Notes under the pieces: model-generated
Database searches by the model: none
The model's input: the letters and a program-made list of their open reading frames with translations, nothing else
What the model was told of the DNA's origin: nothing
Shown: piece by piece, positions 13,097 to 21,392 of the stretch
Position numbering within the stretch: position 1 is the stretch's first letter
How the letters are laid out: each line of letters starts with the position of its first letter
NCBI GenBank assembly: GCA_902826575.1
Contig: CADEFJ010000001.1
Span: 78,226-142,225, forward strand
Source of the DNA: an uncultured Pseudomonadota bacterium
GTDB lineage: Bacteria; Pseudomonadota; Gammaproteobacteria; Steroidobacterales; Steroidobacteraceae
Direction of reading: 5' to 3'
Length of the DNA stretch: 64,000 nt
Program-made: the position numbers and the translations under genes

Positions 13097-13110
13097 AAGG
13101 GGCACTGCAA
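13082..13110 (-). promoter_or_regulatory. Predicted suf operon promoter
   Basis: On the minus strand, TTGCAG (13110–13105) and TAAAAT (13087–13082) are separated by 17 bp. The −10 lies inside the IscR-like operator. Initiation about 7 bp downstream would fall at about 13075, leaving almost no leader before ATG 13073. No Shine–Dalgarno sequence is placed at a useful distance, so a leaderless or near-leaderless mRNA is suggested. Confidence 0.5.
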
Positions 13111-13123
13111 AAGGCCATTGGGC

Positions 13124-13129
13124 TATAAT
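13124..13129 (+). promoter_or_regulatory. Predicted −10 element for the aldolase gene
   Basis: A perfect TATAAT lies 44 bp before the aldolase ATG. No convincing −35 hexamer is found 16–18 bp upstream. A Shine–Dalgarno-like GGGAG (13160–13164) is well placed before ATG 13173. The promoter is divergent from that of suf and only about 15 bp away from its −35. Confidence 0.45.
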
Positions 13130-13172
13130 CGGCGGCTACTTCTGGCAGCTTGACGAATAGGGAGCCAAGGCG

Positions 13173-14195
13173 ATGGACAAGGCGGATCTCGAGCGCGTGG
13201 CGCGTGCAATGGTGGCGAAGGACAAGGGCATTCTCGCGGCCGACGAGAGCACCGGAACCATCAAGAAGCGCTTCGATGCGATCAAGCTCGAGTCCACCGA
13301 GGAGCAGCGTCGCACCTACCGCGAAATGCTGTTCACGACGCCTGGCATCGGCCAGTGGATCAGCGGCGTGATCCTCTACGATGAAACCCTGCGCCAGAAC
13401 ACGCGCGACGGCACGCCGTTCGCGAAGTACCTCGATGCGGCAGGCGTGCTGCCGGGCATCAAGGTGGATATGGGTGCCAAAGCGCTCGCCGGCTTTCCCG
13501 GCGACACCATCACCGAAGGCCTCGACGGCCTGCGCGAGCGGCTCGCCGGCTATTACCAGCTCGGTGCGCGCTTCGCCAAATGGCGCGCGGTCATCGACAT
13601 CGCCGAGGACGTGCCGTCCCGTTTCAGCATCGAGGCGAATGCCCACGCGCTTGCCCGTTACGCCGCGCTGTGCCAGGAACAACAGATCGTGCCGATTGTC
13701 GAACCGGAAGTCCTGATGGACGGCGGACATTCGATCGAGCGTTGCGAGGAAGTCACCAGTGCCGTGCTCGATGCAGTGTTCAGCCAGTTGCACCACCACC
13801 GCATCCACCTGGAAGGCATGGTCCTGAAGCCCAACATGGTGATATCGGGCAAGAAGGCGCCGAATCGTGCGAGCCCGGAACAGGTCGCCGAGGCGACCGT
13901 GCGCACGCTCAGGCGCCATGTGCCCCCGGCGGTGCCCGGTATCGCCTTTCTCTCCGGCGGCCAGTCATCGTCCGAGGCGACGCTGCACCTGTCGCTGATG
14001 AACAAGCTCGCGCCGCTGCCGTGGAATCTCACCTTCAGCTATGGCCGCGCCCTGCAGGAAACCGCGATCAAGGCCTGGGGCGGCAAGCCGGCCAGTTTCG
14101 CCGCGGGCCAGAAGGAGTTCGCCAAGCGCGCGCGCCTCAACAGCCTCGCCACCACCGGCCGTTATGCCGCTGCGCAGGAGGCCGAAGCCGCTTGA
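13173..14195 (+). CDS. Class I fructose-bisphosphate aldolase
   Basis: A 340-residue Schiff-base aldolase of the classical (animal/plant-like) type, interconverting fructose-1,6-bisphosphate with DHAP and glyceraldehyde-3-phosphate. Family blocks: GILAADESTGTIKKR (about 20–34), ILYDETLRQ, PGIKVDMG, the FAKWRAVI block, and the Schiff-base Lys in EGMVLKPNMV (about residue 218). FLSGGQSS and FSYGRALQ, which bind phosphate, follow. It is about 20 residues shorter at the C-terminus than the animal enzyme. ATG 13173 is supported by GGGAG 8 bp upstream. Confidence 0.95.
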   Translation: MDKADLERVARAMVAKDKGILAADESTGTIKKRFDAIKLESTEEQRRTYREMLFTTPGIGQWISGVILYDETLRQNTRDGTPFAKYLDAAGVLPGIKVDMGAKALAGFPGDTITEGLDGLRERLAGYYQLGARFAKWRAVIDIAEDVPSRFSIEANAHALARYAALCQEQQIVPIVEPEVLMDGGHSIERCEEVTSAVLDAVFSQLHHHRIHLEGMVLKPNMVISGKKAPNRASPEQVAEATVRTLRRHVPPAVPGIAFLSGGQSSSEATLHLSLMNKLAPLPWNLTFSYGRALQETAIKAWGGKPASFAAGQKEFAKRARLNSLATTGRYAAAQEAEAA

Positions 14196-14217
14196 GCGGC
14201 GACGGCAGCCTGACCGC

Positions 14218-15075
14218 GTGACTGAAGCACAACGGCCGATCGCCCCGTCGGCGCAGGCCGGCGACGCCGTGGTCGAGGTGGCGGGGCTGCGCTACGCCGT
14301 CGGTCGCCGCGAGATTTTCACCGACCTCGACTTCGTCGCGCGGCGTGGCCGGGTCACGGCGGTGATGGGGCCGAGCGGCACGGGCAAGACCACGTTGCTG
14401 CGCCTGATCACCGGCCAGGTCGCACCGAGTGCCGGCGAGGTACGCATGTGGGGCGCGAATGTTGCGACCCTGGGCCAGCGTGACCTGTTCGCGCTGCGCC
14501 GGCGCATCGGCATGCTGTTCCAGAACGGTGCGCTGCTCACCGACCTCGACGTGTTCGAAAACATCGCCTTCCCGGTGCGCGAGCACACCAATCTCACCGA
14601 ACCGCTGCTGCGCGAACTCGTGCTGACGAAGCTGCACGCCGTGGGCCTGCGGGGCGCTGCGCGCATGATGCCGGCCGAGCTGTCGGGCGGCATGGCCCGC
14701 CGCGTAGCGCTCGCGCGCGCGGTGGTCATGGATCCGGAGCTGCTGATCTACGACGAGCCCTTCGTCGGCCTCGACCCGATCTCGATGGGCGTGATCGTAC
14801 GCCTCATCAGGCAGATGAACCGGGTGCTCGGCATCACCAGCATCGTCGTATCGCACGACGTGCACGAACTGGGTGCGATCGCCGACGAGAGTTACCTGCT
14901 GTCGGAGGGGCGCTGCGTCGCATCGGGCAGCCCGGACGAGCTGCGTGCCAGCGATTCGGAGATCGTGCGGCAGTTTCTCGATGGTGTGGCCGACGGGCCG
15001 GTGCCGTTCCACTATCCGGCGCCGGATTATCGCGAGCAGCTGTTCGGCGTGGACGACCCGCGAGGTCGGGGCTGA
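14218..15075 (+). CDS. mlaF: Phospholipid ABC transporter ATP-binding protein MlaF
   Basis: A 285-residue ATPase of the Mla system, which moves phospholipids between the outer and inner membranes. I chose GTG 14218: upstream in-frame codons lie inside the aldolase gene in another frame and are not conserved. Walker A GPSGTGKTT, signature ELSGGMARRVALARA, Walker B LLIYDEPFVGLDP and H-loop VSHDVHE are intact. The region after the H-loop ends HYPAPDYREQLFG, the C-terminal MlaF extension. Its TGA overlaps the mlaE ATG (TGATG). Confidence 0.95.
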   Translation: MTEAQRPIAPSAQAGDAVVEVAGLRYAVGRREIFTDLDFVARRGRVTAVMGPSGTGKTTLLRLITGQVAPSAGEVRMWGANVATLGQRDLFALRRRIGMLFQNGALLTDLDVFENIAFPVREHTNLTEPLLRELVLTKLHAVGLRGAARMMPAELSGGMARRVALARAVVMDPELLIYDEPFVGLDPISMGVIVRLIRQMNRVLGITSIVVSHDVHELGAIADESYLLSEGRCVASGSPDELRASDSEIVRQFLDGVADGPVPFHYPAPDYREQLFGVDDPRGRG

Positions 15076-15842
15076 TGAGCGGCGCATCCACCCGCGACGG
15101 GCTGTTGGTCGGCATGCTGCGCCGCATTGGCGCCGTTGCCGTGTTCTTCGGCGCGCTGCTGGCGCAGTGCGCGCCGGCGCTGCTGCGCCCGCGCCTGATC
15201 GTGCACCAGGTCTACAACGCGGGAGCCCGGTCACTGATCATCATCATGCTGTGCGGCGTGTTCGTCGGCATGGTGCTCGGCCTGCAGGGCTTCGATCTGC
15301 TGCAGCGCTTCGGTTCCGAGGACGCGCTCGGCGTCGCCGCCGCGCTCGGCCTGCTGAAGGAGCTGGGCCCGGTGGTCACGGCGCTGCTGTTTGCCGGCCG
15401 TGCCGGCACCGCGCTCACTTCCGAGATCGGCTTGATGCGCGCCACCGATCAGCTGACGGCCATGCAGATGATGGCCGTGGATCCGATGCAGCGGATCATC
15501 GCGCCGCGCTTTCTCGGCGGCGTCATCGCGATGCCGCTGCTGGTGGCGATTTTCAACGTCGTGGGCCTGTTCGGCGCGCAGCTGGTCGGCGTGCAGCTGA
15601 TGGGCGTCGATCCGGGCGCGTTCTGGTCGCAGATGCAGGGTGCCGTCGAGCTGAACGACGTTCAGGAAGGATTCATCAAGAGCCTGGTATTCGGTACGGC
15701 ATGCAGCCTGGTTGCCGTGTACGAGGGCTACCATTCCGAACCGACCGCCGCGGGCGTCGGGCTCGCAACGACGCGCACCGTGGTCACGTCATCGGTGCTC
15801 ACGCTGCTGCTCGATTACATCCTGACTGCAGCATTTCTCTGA
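15075..15842 (+). CDS. mlaE: Phospholipid ABC transporter permease MlaE
   Basis: A 255-residue inner-membrane permease of the MlaE/TTD family. About five to six hydrophobic segments are visible; the conserved core GLLKELGPVVTALLFAGRAG lies about residues 93–112 and the EIGLMRATDQLTAM coupling region follows. MlaE pairs with MlaF, MlaD and MlaB. It is translationally coupled to mlaF and 13 bp before mlaD. Confidence 0.95.
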   Translation: MSGASTRDGLLVGMLRRIGAVAVFFGALLAQCAPALLRPRLIVHQVYNAGARSLIIIMLCGVFVGMVLGLQGFDLLQRFGSEDALGVAAALGLLKELGPVVTALLFAGRAGTALTSEIGLMRATDQLTAMQMMAVDPMQRIIAPRFLGGVIAMPLLVAIFNVVGLFGAQLVGVQLMGVDPGAFWSQMQGAVELNDVQEGFIKSLVFGTACSLVAVYEGYHSEPTAAGVGLATTRTVVTSSVLTLLLDYILTAAFL

Positions 15843-15855
15843 AGGGTTCGATCGT

Positions 15856-16365
15856 ATGCGTCCCAATCGTGCACTTGAAATCGGTACCGGGCTGTTCGTG
15901 CTGCTCGGCTTTGCGGCCCTGTTCTTCCTCACGACGCAGTTGCCGGGCAGCGGCATCAAGGTCGGGGGACCTGCGGGTTATGCCGTGAGCGCCCGCTTCG
16001 ACAACGTCGGTGACCTGAAGCCGGGCTCGCCCGTTACGCTGGCTGGCGTGCGCATCGGTCGCGTTGCGGGCATTGCATTCGATCCAACCGACTTCAAGGC
16101 CGTGGTGACGCTCGAGATCGAGAATCAGTACAACCAGATTCCGGACGACAGCGACGCCAGCATCCAGACAGCGGGCCTGCTCGGCGGCAAGTACGTCGGC
16201 ATTGGTCCGGGCGGCTCCGAAACCCATCTGCACGCTGGCAGCACCATCGAGTTCACGCAGTCGGCGATCGTGCTCGAAAGCCTCGTCAACAAGTTCTTCG
16301 CGAACTTCGCGAGCGGCCGCGAATCAAACAAGGCGCCGCAGGAAAGCGAGGCCGGGACACCATGA
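15856..16365 (+). CDS. mlaD: MCE-domain substrate-binding protein MlaD
   Basis: A 169-residue protein with one N-terminal membrane anchor (about 8–28) and a single MCE domain (about 38–120). Typical blocks are ARFDNVGDLKPGSPVTLAGVRIGRV and AGLLGGKYVGIGPG; each is intact. MlaD forms a hexameric ring at the periplasmic face of the MlaFEDB complex. It ends in a short charged tail. Its stop overlaps mlaC by 4 bp (ATGA). Confidence 0.95.
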   Translation: MRPNRALEIGTGLFVLLGFAALFFLTTQLPGSGIKVGGPAGYAVSARFDNVGDLKPGSPVTLAGVRIGRVAGIAFDPTDFKAVVTLEIENQYNQIPDDSDASIQTAGLLGGKYVGIGPGGSETHLHAGSTIEFTQSAIVLESLVNKFFANFASGRESNKAPQESEAGTP

Positions 16366-16994
16366 CAAAGACATTGGCTCTGATCACGACGTTGTTTGCA
16401 GCGGTACTGCTCGCCGCACCGGCGCTGGCCGCCGATCCCGTCGATGCGAGCGGGCCCGGCGAGCTGATCCAGACGGCTGCGCAATCGATGCTGAAGGCGC
16501 TCGATGCGGATCGCGAGGCGTATCGCAAGGATCCGAAGAAGGTCGAGCAGCTGGTCGAGGAAGTATTGCTGCCGCACTTCGATTCGCAGTACGCGGCGCG
16601 CCTGGTGCTGGCGAAGCACTGGCGCACGGCGACGCCCGGGCAGCGCGATCGCTTCATCAAGGGCTTCCACAATTCGCTGCTGCGCAATTACGGCACGGCA
16701 CTGGCCGATTTCACCGGGGATCGGCTCAAGGTGTTCCCGGCCCAGGTCGCGCCCGAAGGGGATCGGGCCACGGTGCGCACCGAAGTGAAGCGCAGCAACG
16801 GCGAGCGCGTGCCCGTGAACTACACCTTGCGCCGCGTCGAGGGCGTCTGGAAGGCATGGGACGTCACGATCGAGGGCATCAGTTACGTGAAGAGCTTCCG
16901 CGAGGATTTCGGCAGCGAGATCGACGCGAAGGGACTCGATGCCGTGATCGAGCGTCTCGAGCGCGGCGATGTCCCGGTGAAGAAAGCCGCATGA
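16362..16994 (+). CDS. mlaC: Periplasmic phospholipid carrier MlaC
   Basis: A 210-residue soluble lipid-binding protein that shuttles phospholipid between MlaA and MlaD. A signal peptide ends about residue 22 (APALAAD). The mature part carries the Ttg2D/MlaC fold with LPHFDSQYAARLVLAKHWR, FTGDRLKVFP and WDVTIEGISYVKSFREDF. It ends in a short basic tail. The stop overlaps the mlaB start by 4 bp (ATGA). Confidence 0.95.
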   Translation: MTKTLALITTLFAAVLLAAPALAADPVDASGPGELIQTAAQSMLKALDADREAYRKDPKKVEQLVEEVLLPHFDSQYAARLVLAKHWRTATPGQRDRFIKGFHNSLLRNYGTALADFTGDRLKVFPAQVAPEGDRATVRTEVKRSNGERVPVNYTLRRVEGVWKAWDVTIEGISYVKSFREDFGSEIDAKGLDAVIERLERGDVPVKKAA

Positions 16995-17293
16995 TCGAAC
17001 TGGTGGCGACCGCACCCGGGCGTCTCGCGCTGCGCGGCGGGCTCGACTTCGGCAGCGCTGTGATCGCGCACCAGGCGGGCCTCGCGTTCTTCTCGCGCAG
17101 TGACACGCGTGAATGGACCATAGACTGCAGTGGCCTCACGCACGCGAACAGCGCGGCACTGGCGGTGCTGCTCGACTGGCTGGGCGCGATGCATCGTGCG
17201 GGCGGCAGGCTGCGCTACGAGGGCCTGCCGGAGCGCGTACGGGCCATCGCCGAGATCAGCGAAGTCGACGAGCTGCTCGCGGCAGGCGTCTGA
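16991..17293 (+). CDS. mlaB: STAS-domain protein MlaB
   Basis: A 100-residue STAS-domain protein, the small cytoplasmic subunit that stabilises the MlaF dimer. Start ATG 16991 overlaps the mlaC stop. The STAS landmark is CSGLTHANSAALAVLLDWL (about 46–64), with the conserved Thr/Ser position; the C-terminus EISEVDELL matches the family end. The stop codon TGA 17291–17293 is the first triplet of the GGGCTNAG repeat that follows. Confidence 0.9.
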   Translation: MIELVATAPGRLALRGGLDFGSAVIAHQAGLAFFSRSDTREWTIDCSGLTHANSAALAVLLDWLGAMHRAGGRLRYEGLPERVRAIAEISEVDELLAAGV

Positions 17294-17596
17294 GGGCTGG
17301 GGGCTGAGGGAGGGCGCAGGGCTGAGGGCTCAGGGCCAAGAGCCGGACGCTGCGCGCAGCGGGCTGCACTGTCTACCTGAATGTAGTGGGCACGGTCGGA
17401 GCCATCGCATTCACCTGCGAGCATGCAACAGCGCCGGACGCATGCCTCGGACGGGAACCCTTTGCGACGCTGGCGAGGACTGCGGATGCCCGCAAACCAG
17501 CGCGCACAACGGGTCGTTGGAACCGCGGCGCCTCTGGCTCTCAGCCCTAAGCCCTGAGCCCTGAGCCCTGAGCCCTGCGCCCTCCCTCAGCCCTCA
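17291..17596. repeat. GGGCTNAG inverted-repeat element between mlaB and mlaA
   Basis: Tandem GGGCTGAG/GGGCTCAG-type units form two inverted arms; 17302–17323 is the exact reverse complement of 17571–17592 (22 bp). The interior (about 17341–17530) holds no gene-like reading frame. The inner edge of the right arm carries GGCGCCTCTGGC (17527–17538), which recurs in the element at 49.95–50.03 kb. The arms contain the stop codons of both mlaB and mlaA. This looks like a small non-coding dispersed (MITE-like) element; it could also act as a two-way terminator. Confidence 0.8.
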
Positions 17597-18382
17597 GCCG
17601 GGCGGCGGGTCCATTGCGGGAGGGGCGTCCTCAACCGGCTCGCCTTCGGGGACCTCGTTCGGGTCCTCCTCGTCCCAGTCGATGCCCTCATCCGCAGGTG
17701 TGTCGATCACGTTGCCGTCATGAACCGCATAGTTGCGCTGCTGGAAGTACGCGCTGCGGATGAATGCATACGGGTCGTGGATTTCATTGAGCGCCTCCGA
17801 TGCAAGCAGCAGGCGCGCGCGCCGGTCAAGCAGGCGAAAGCCGTCGAGACCCCACTGCCAGCGCCAGTCGTCGACATAGTGGACCGGATCGGCAAACCGG
17901 TCGGTGATCCGCCCGGCGCCGTCCCGCACCGAGGTGGGGCCAAGGATCGGGATGATCACATAAGGTCCGTGCGGGAGACCCCACTTGCCGAGCGTTTGGC
18001 CGAAATCCTCGTCGTTGCGATCGAGGCCGGCCGCGGTGGCCGGATCGAGGATGCCGCCGATGCCGGCGATGGTGTTCAACAGGAAGCGTTCGAGGTCGTG
18101 CAAGCCCGCGAGCGGCTTGCCCTGCAGGAACTGGTTGATGATCGTCTTCGGGTAGGTCGCATTGCTCCAGAAGTTGCTGACGCCCGTCTGGACGATCTGC
18201 GGCGTGACCTTGCGATAAGCCGTTGCGACAGGCTTCGCGAACGCACGGTCGAGCTTGTCGTTGGCGGTAAAGATCGTGCGGTTTATTTTCACGAGCGGGT
18301 CGCGCGGATCGGGCTTGAGTGTCTGGGTCGTGCAGCCGGTCAACACGAGCGTGGCGATTGCCACGAGTCTCCAATGGGGCAT
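17594..18382 (-). CDS. mlaA: Outer-membrane phospholipid lipoprotein MlaA (VacJ)
   Basis: A 262-residue lipoprotein; the lipobox LTGC gives Cys16 as the mature N-terminus. MlaA blocks are present: DPLVKINRTIF, NFWSNATYPKTIINQFLQGK, ERFLLNTIAGIGGILDPA, FGQTLGKWGLPHGPYVIIPILGPTSVRDG. It extracts mislocalised phospholipids from the outer leaflet and hands them to MlaC. The C-terminal about 35 residues are acidic and Pro-rich. It faces mlaFEDCB across the repeat element, so all Mla parts are within 4.2 kb. Confidence 0.96.
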   Translation of the reverse strand: MPHWRLVAIATLVLTGCTTQTLKPDPRDPLVKINRTIFTANDKLDRAFAKPVATAYRKVTPQIVQTGVSNFWSNATYPKTIINQFLQGKPLAGLHDLERFLLNTIAGIGGILDPATAAGLDRNDEDFGQTLGKWGLPHGPYVIIPILGPTSVRDGAGRITDRFADPVHYVDDWRWQWGLDGFRLLDRRARLLLASEALNEIHDPYAFIRSAYFQQRNYAVHDGNVIDTPADEGIDWDEEDPNEVPEGEPVEDAPPAMDPPPG

Positions 18383-18411
18383 TGGCGCATGATACAGGGC
18401 GCGGCGCCCCG

Positions 18412-18430
18412 CGCTAAGGGCTCAGCCCTT
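18412..18430. repeat. Short GGGCT/AGCCC palindrome at the bepA stop
   Basis: AAGGGCT-C-AGCCCTT (18416–18430) is a 7-bp-arm palindrome of the same GGGCTNAG character as the larger elements. The TGA stop of the BepA-like gene lies inside it. It may be a fragment of the dispersed family or simply a hairpin at a gene end. Confidence 0.5.
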
Positions 18431-19864
18431 GCCCCGTTTGCGCCCGCGATCGATCGCTTCGCGCACTTCATCCATGCGCGCCTGGAAGCGGTGGCGTTGC
18501 ACTGCCGTCAGGTCCGGGGCGGCCAGGGCGAGCTCGAGCTGCTGCACCGACAGCGGCAGGTTGCCGTTGGCGATGTGGTATTCGCTCATGTAGAAGTACG
18601 CGTCGCCCGTGTCGCCCGCGGCGCTGGCGGCAATGGCGGTGAGGCGGATCTGTTCGGGTGTCGGCGCAACGTTGTTGAACAGGTCGAGCAGGACCACATG
18701 CGCCTCGCGCGCGCGATCGACGCGCATCAGGGCCTCGGCGTAGCGGATCGTGAGCGGCACGTTGCGCGGCGACAGCCGCAGCGCTTCGGCAAAGGTCGCG
18801 AGCGCCGCGTCGGTGGCACCGGCCGCCATCTGCGCCTGGCCGAGCGCGCCTGCGATCATCGGATGGCCTTCGTGGCCCGACCTGAGTTCCGCGAGGATCG
18901 CCACGGAATCGCCCGCATGGCCGCGCGTCATATCGGCGAGCGCAGCGCCGTACTGCTCGCCGACGCCGTAGCGGCCCGCGGACTTTTCGCCTGCAAAGTA
19001 ACGTTCGAGTTCCGCGTCATCCGTCGCGACTATGACGCGTGCCCGCTCGCGCACCACCTGGTAACTGATCTCGGGCTGCGGCCTGGGCCTGGGATAGCTC
19101 TCGGCGCGATCGCGCGACTCGGCGATGCGCGTCGAGGTGACCGGGTGGGTCAGGACGAACTCGGGGATGTCCTGGCGGGACAGCCCGGCACGCCGCTGCA
19201 TCGTTTCGAAAAACGCCGGCATCGCATTGGGGTCGAACCCGGCAGAGGCGAGGAATGAAATGCCGATGCGGTCGGCCTCGTGCTCGTTCGAACGCGTGTA
19301 GTTGACCTGCTGCTGCGCGGCCGAGCCTTGCGCCACCGCGATCGCCGCCTGCGCAGCGTCGCCGCCCCCCATCGCGCCGAGCAGGATGCCCGCGATCACC
19401 ATCGCGGTGGTGGCCAGGCTCTGGCGCCCTGCTGCGCGGATGCTGCGCGCGATATGCCGCTGCGTCACGTGCGCGATTTCGTGCGCGAGCACGCTCGCGA
19501 GCTCCGATTCGCTCCTGGTCGCGAGGATCAGGCCCTGGTTGACGCCGATGAATCCTCCCGGCAGCGCAATGGCGTTGATACCTGTATCGCGCACGACGAA
19601 GAACGTGAAACGCTGGCCCTCGTCGGTGGCCTGTGCCGCGATGCGCGTGCCGAGCGCCTGGATGTACTCCGATATTTCAGGATCCTCGAGGATCTGGCCC
19701 TGCTCGCGCAGCTGGCGCAACACCGTGAGTCCGATCCGGTACTCGTCGCCCTGGGTGAGGATCGCGTCGACAGGATTGCCCATGTCGGGCAGCTCGGTGC
19801 CGGTCTGGGCGCCGGCGGTCGTCGCCAGCGCGCAGCACATCATCAGGGCAAGAACCTGCTTCAT
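18422..19864 (-). CDS. bepA: Periplasmic M48 metalloprotease/chaperone, BepA-like
   Basis: A 480-residue protein: signal peptide 1–19 (ending AGA-Q), M48 protease domain with zinc motif HEIAH (His128, Glu129, His132) and the downstream Glu in NEHEADRIG (about residue 198), then tetratricopeptide repeats (about 300–450) with the familiar HPMIAGALGQAQMAAG-type helices. BepA assists LptD assembly with the BAM complex and degrades stalled LptD. It ends in a basic tail (RGRKRGKG). It lies 39 bp upstream of the mlaA start, same strand. Confidence 0.92.
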   Translation of the reverse strand: MKQVLALMMCCALATTAGAQTGTELPDMGNPVDAILTQGDEYRIGLTVLRQLREQGQILEDPEISEYIQALGTRIAAQATDEGQRFTFFVVRDTGINAIALPGGFIGVNQGLILATRSESELASVLAHEIAHVTQRHIARSIRAAGRQSLATTAMVIAGILLGAMGGGDAAQAAIAVAQGSAAQQQVNYTRSNEHEADRIGISFLASAGFDPNAMPAFFETMQRRAGLSRQDIPEFVLTHPVTSTRIAESRDRAESYPRPRPQPEISYQVVRERARVIVATDDAELERYFAGEKSAGRYGVGEQYGAALADMTRGHAGDSVAILAELRSGHEGHPMIAGALGQAQMAAGATDAALATFAEALRLSPRNVPLTIRYAEALMRVDRAREAHVVLLDLFNNVAPTPEQIRLTAIAASAAGDTGDAYFYMSEYHIANGNLPLSVQQLELALAAPDLTAVQRHRFQARMDEVREAIDRGRKRGKG

Positions 19865-19907
19865 CTGCTTTTCGACTGCGGTTGCCCGCGAAGGTTCAGG
19901 CGCGCGC

Positions 19908-21392
19908 TCAGAGGATCTCCGAGGCGTGATCGGCGAGCCGCGAGCGCTCGCCGCGCACCAGTGTGATGTGGCCCGAGTGCTGCCAGCCGCGGAACCGGTT
20001 CACCACGAAGGTGAGTCCCGAAGTCGTTTCGGTGAGGTAGGGCGTGTCGATCTGCGCGATGTTGCCGAGGCATACGAGCTTGGTGCCCGGGCCGGCGCGC
20101 GTGACCAGCGCCTTCATCTGCTTGGGTGTCAGGTTCTGTGCTTCGTCGAGGATGATGAAGCGATTGAGGAAAGTGCGACCGCGCATGAAGTTGAGCGAGC
20201 GGATCTTGATGCGGTTGCGCAGCAGGTCGTTGGTCGCCGCGCGCCCCCAGTTGCCACCTTCCTGGCTCTGGGTCAGCACCTCGAGGTTGTCCATCAGCGC
20301 ACCCATCCACGGCTCCATCTTCTCCTCTTCGGTGCCGGGCAGGAAACCGATGTCTTCGCCGAGGGGGATCGTGACGCGCGTCATGATGATCTCGACGAAG
20401 CGGTTGCTCTCGAGTGTCTGCATCAGGCCCGCCGCGAGCGTCAGCAGTGTCTTGCCTGTGCCCGCCGGGCCGAGGATCGACACGAAGTCGATCCCCGGGT
20501 CCATCAGCAGGTTCAGCGCAAAATTCTGCTCGCGGTTGCGCGCCGTGATGCCCCAGACGCTGTGGCGCTCATTGCGAAAGTCGCGCGTCAGCTCGACGGT
20601 CGCGGTGTCACCGTCGATCTTGCGCACGATCGCCTCGATGCCCCTGTCCGCTTCCTGGTAGACGAACTCGTTGGGCTGCCACTCGTGTATCGCGGGGCCC
20701 GTGAGCGTGTACCAGGTGCGATCCGCCTCCTTCCACGAGCGCATGTCACGGCCGTGCTGCTCCCAGAAATCGGCCGGCAGCGGCGCGTGGCCGGTGTACA
20801 GGACGTCGGCGTCCTCGATGGTCTTGTCGCTGTAGTAGTCCTCCGCGTGCACGCCGACCACGGCGGCCTTGATGCGCAGGTTGATGTCCTTCGATACGAG
20901 GGTGACGCGCGCATCGGTGTGCAGCGCCTGCAGCGCCAGTACCTGCGCGAGGATCGCGTTGTCGCTGCCGTGGCCGGGCAGGTACTCAGGCAATGCCGAG
21001 GACAGCTGGCGCGTCTGGAAATAAAGGCGCCCGGACGAAGCCTTCTTGCCGTGGTTGCCGGAGTAGCCCGAAGGCAGCGGCAGGCCGGCGTCGATCTGCT
21101 CCTTCTTCGCATCGCGCATCAGCTCGTCGAGGAAGCGACTCACCTGGCGCACGTTGCGCGAGGCCTCCGAGAGGCCCTTCTTGTTGGCGTCGAGTTCCTC
21201 GAGCACGATCATCGGCAGGTAGATGTCGTGTTCCTCGAAGCGGAATATCGAGGTCGGATCGTGCATCAGCACATTCGTGTCGAGCACGAAAATGCGTCGT
21301 TCGCGGGGAGTGGGGCGGTTTTTCAAGTTTTCGGGATGGGTGTCACTGCTGCGTCCGGCGCCTGCGCCGTCAGAGATGCTTCGCCTCTTCAA
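19908..21392 (-). CDS. PIN–PhoH fusion ATPase
   Basis: A 494-residue PhoH2-type protein: an N-terminal PIN ribonuclease domain (about 33–160, FVLDTNVLMHD with the first acidic residue) and a C-terminal PhoH P-loop ATPase (about 230–494) with GPAGTGKTLL, FIILDEAQNLTPKQ and GNIAQIDTPYL. Such fusions are proposed RNA helicase/nucleases. The only plausible start is TTG 21392: GGAGG lies 6 bp upstream, and the ORF overlaps the end of bcp by 23 bp. No ATG or GTG occurs in frame before the conserved PIN start. Confidence 0.9.
   Translation of the reverse strand: MKRRSISDGAGAGRSSDTHPENLKNRPTPRERRIFVLDTNVLMHDPTSIFRFEEHDIYLPMIVLEELDANKKGLSEASRNVRQVSRFLDELMRDAKKEQIDAGLPLPSGYSGNHGKKASSGRLYFQTRQLSSALPEYLPGHGSDNAILAQVLALQALHTDARVTLVSKDINLRIKAAVVGVHAEDYYSDKTIEDADVLYTGHAPLPADFWEQHGRDMRSWKEADRTWYTLTGPAIHEWQPNEFVYQEADRGIEAIVRKIDGDTATVELTRDFRNERHSVWGITARNREQNFALNLLMDPGIDFVSILGPAGTGKTLLTLAAGLMQTLESNRFVEIIMTRVTIPLGEDIGFLPGTEEEKMEPWMGALMDNLEVLTQSQEGGNWGRAATNDLLRNRIKIRSLNFMRGRTFLNRFIILDEAQNLTPKQMKALVTRAGPGTKLVCLGNIAQIDTPYLTETTSGLTFVVNRFRGWQHSGHITLVRGERSRLADHASEIL

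Noticed and set aside
17345-17530. Possible hidden gene inside the mlaB–mlaA repeat element
   Set aside because: The frames here are short and without ribosome sites or recognisable motifs; the interior appears non-coding.
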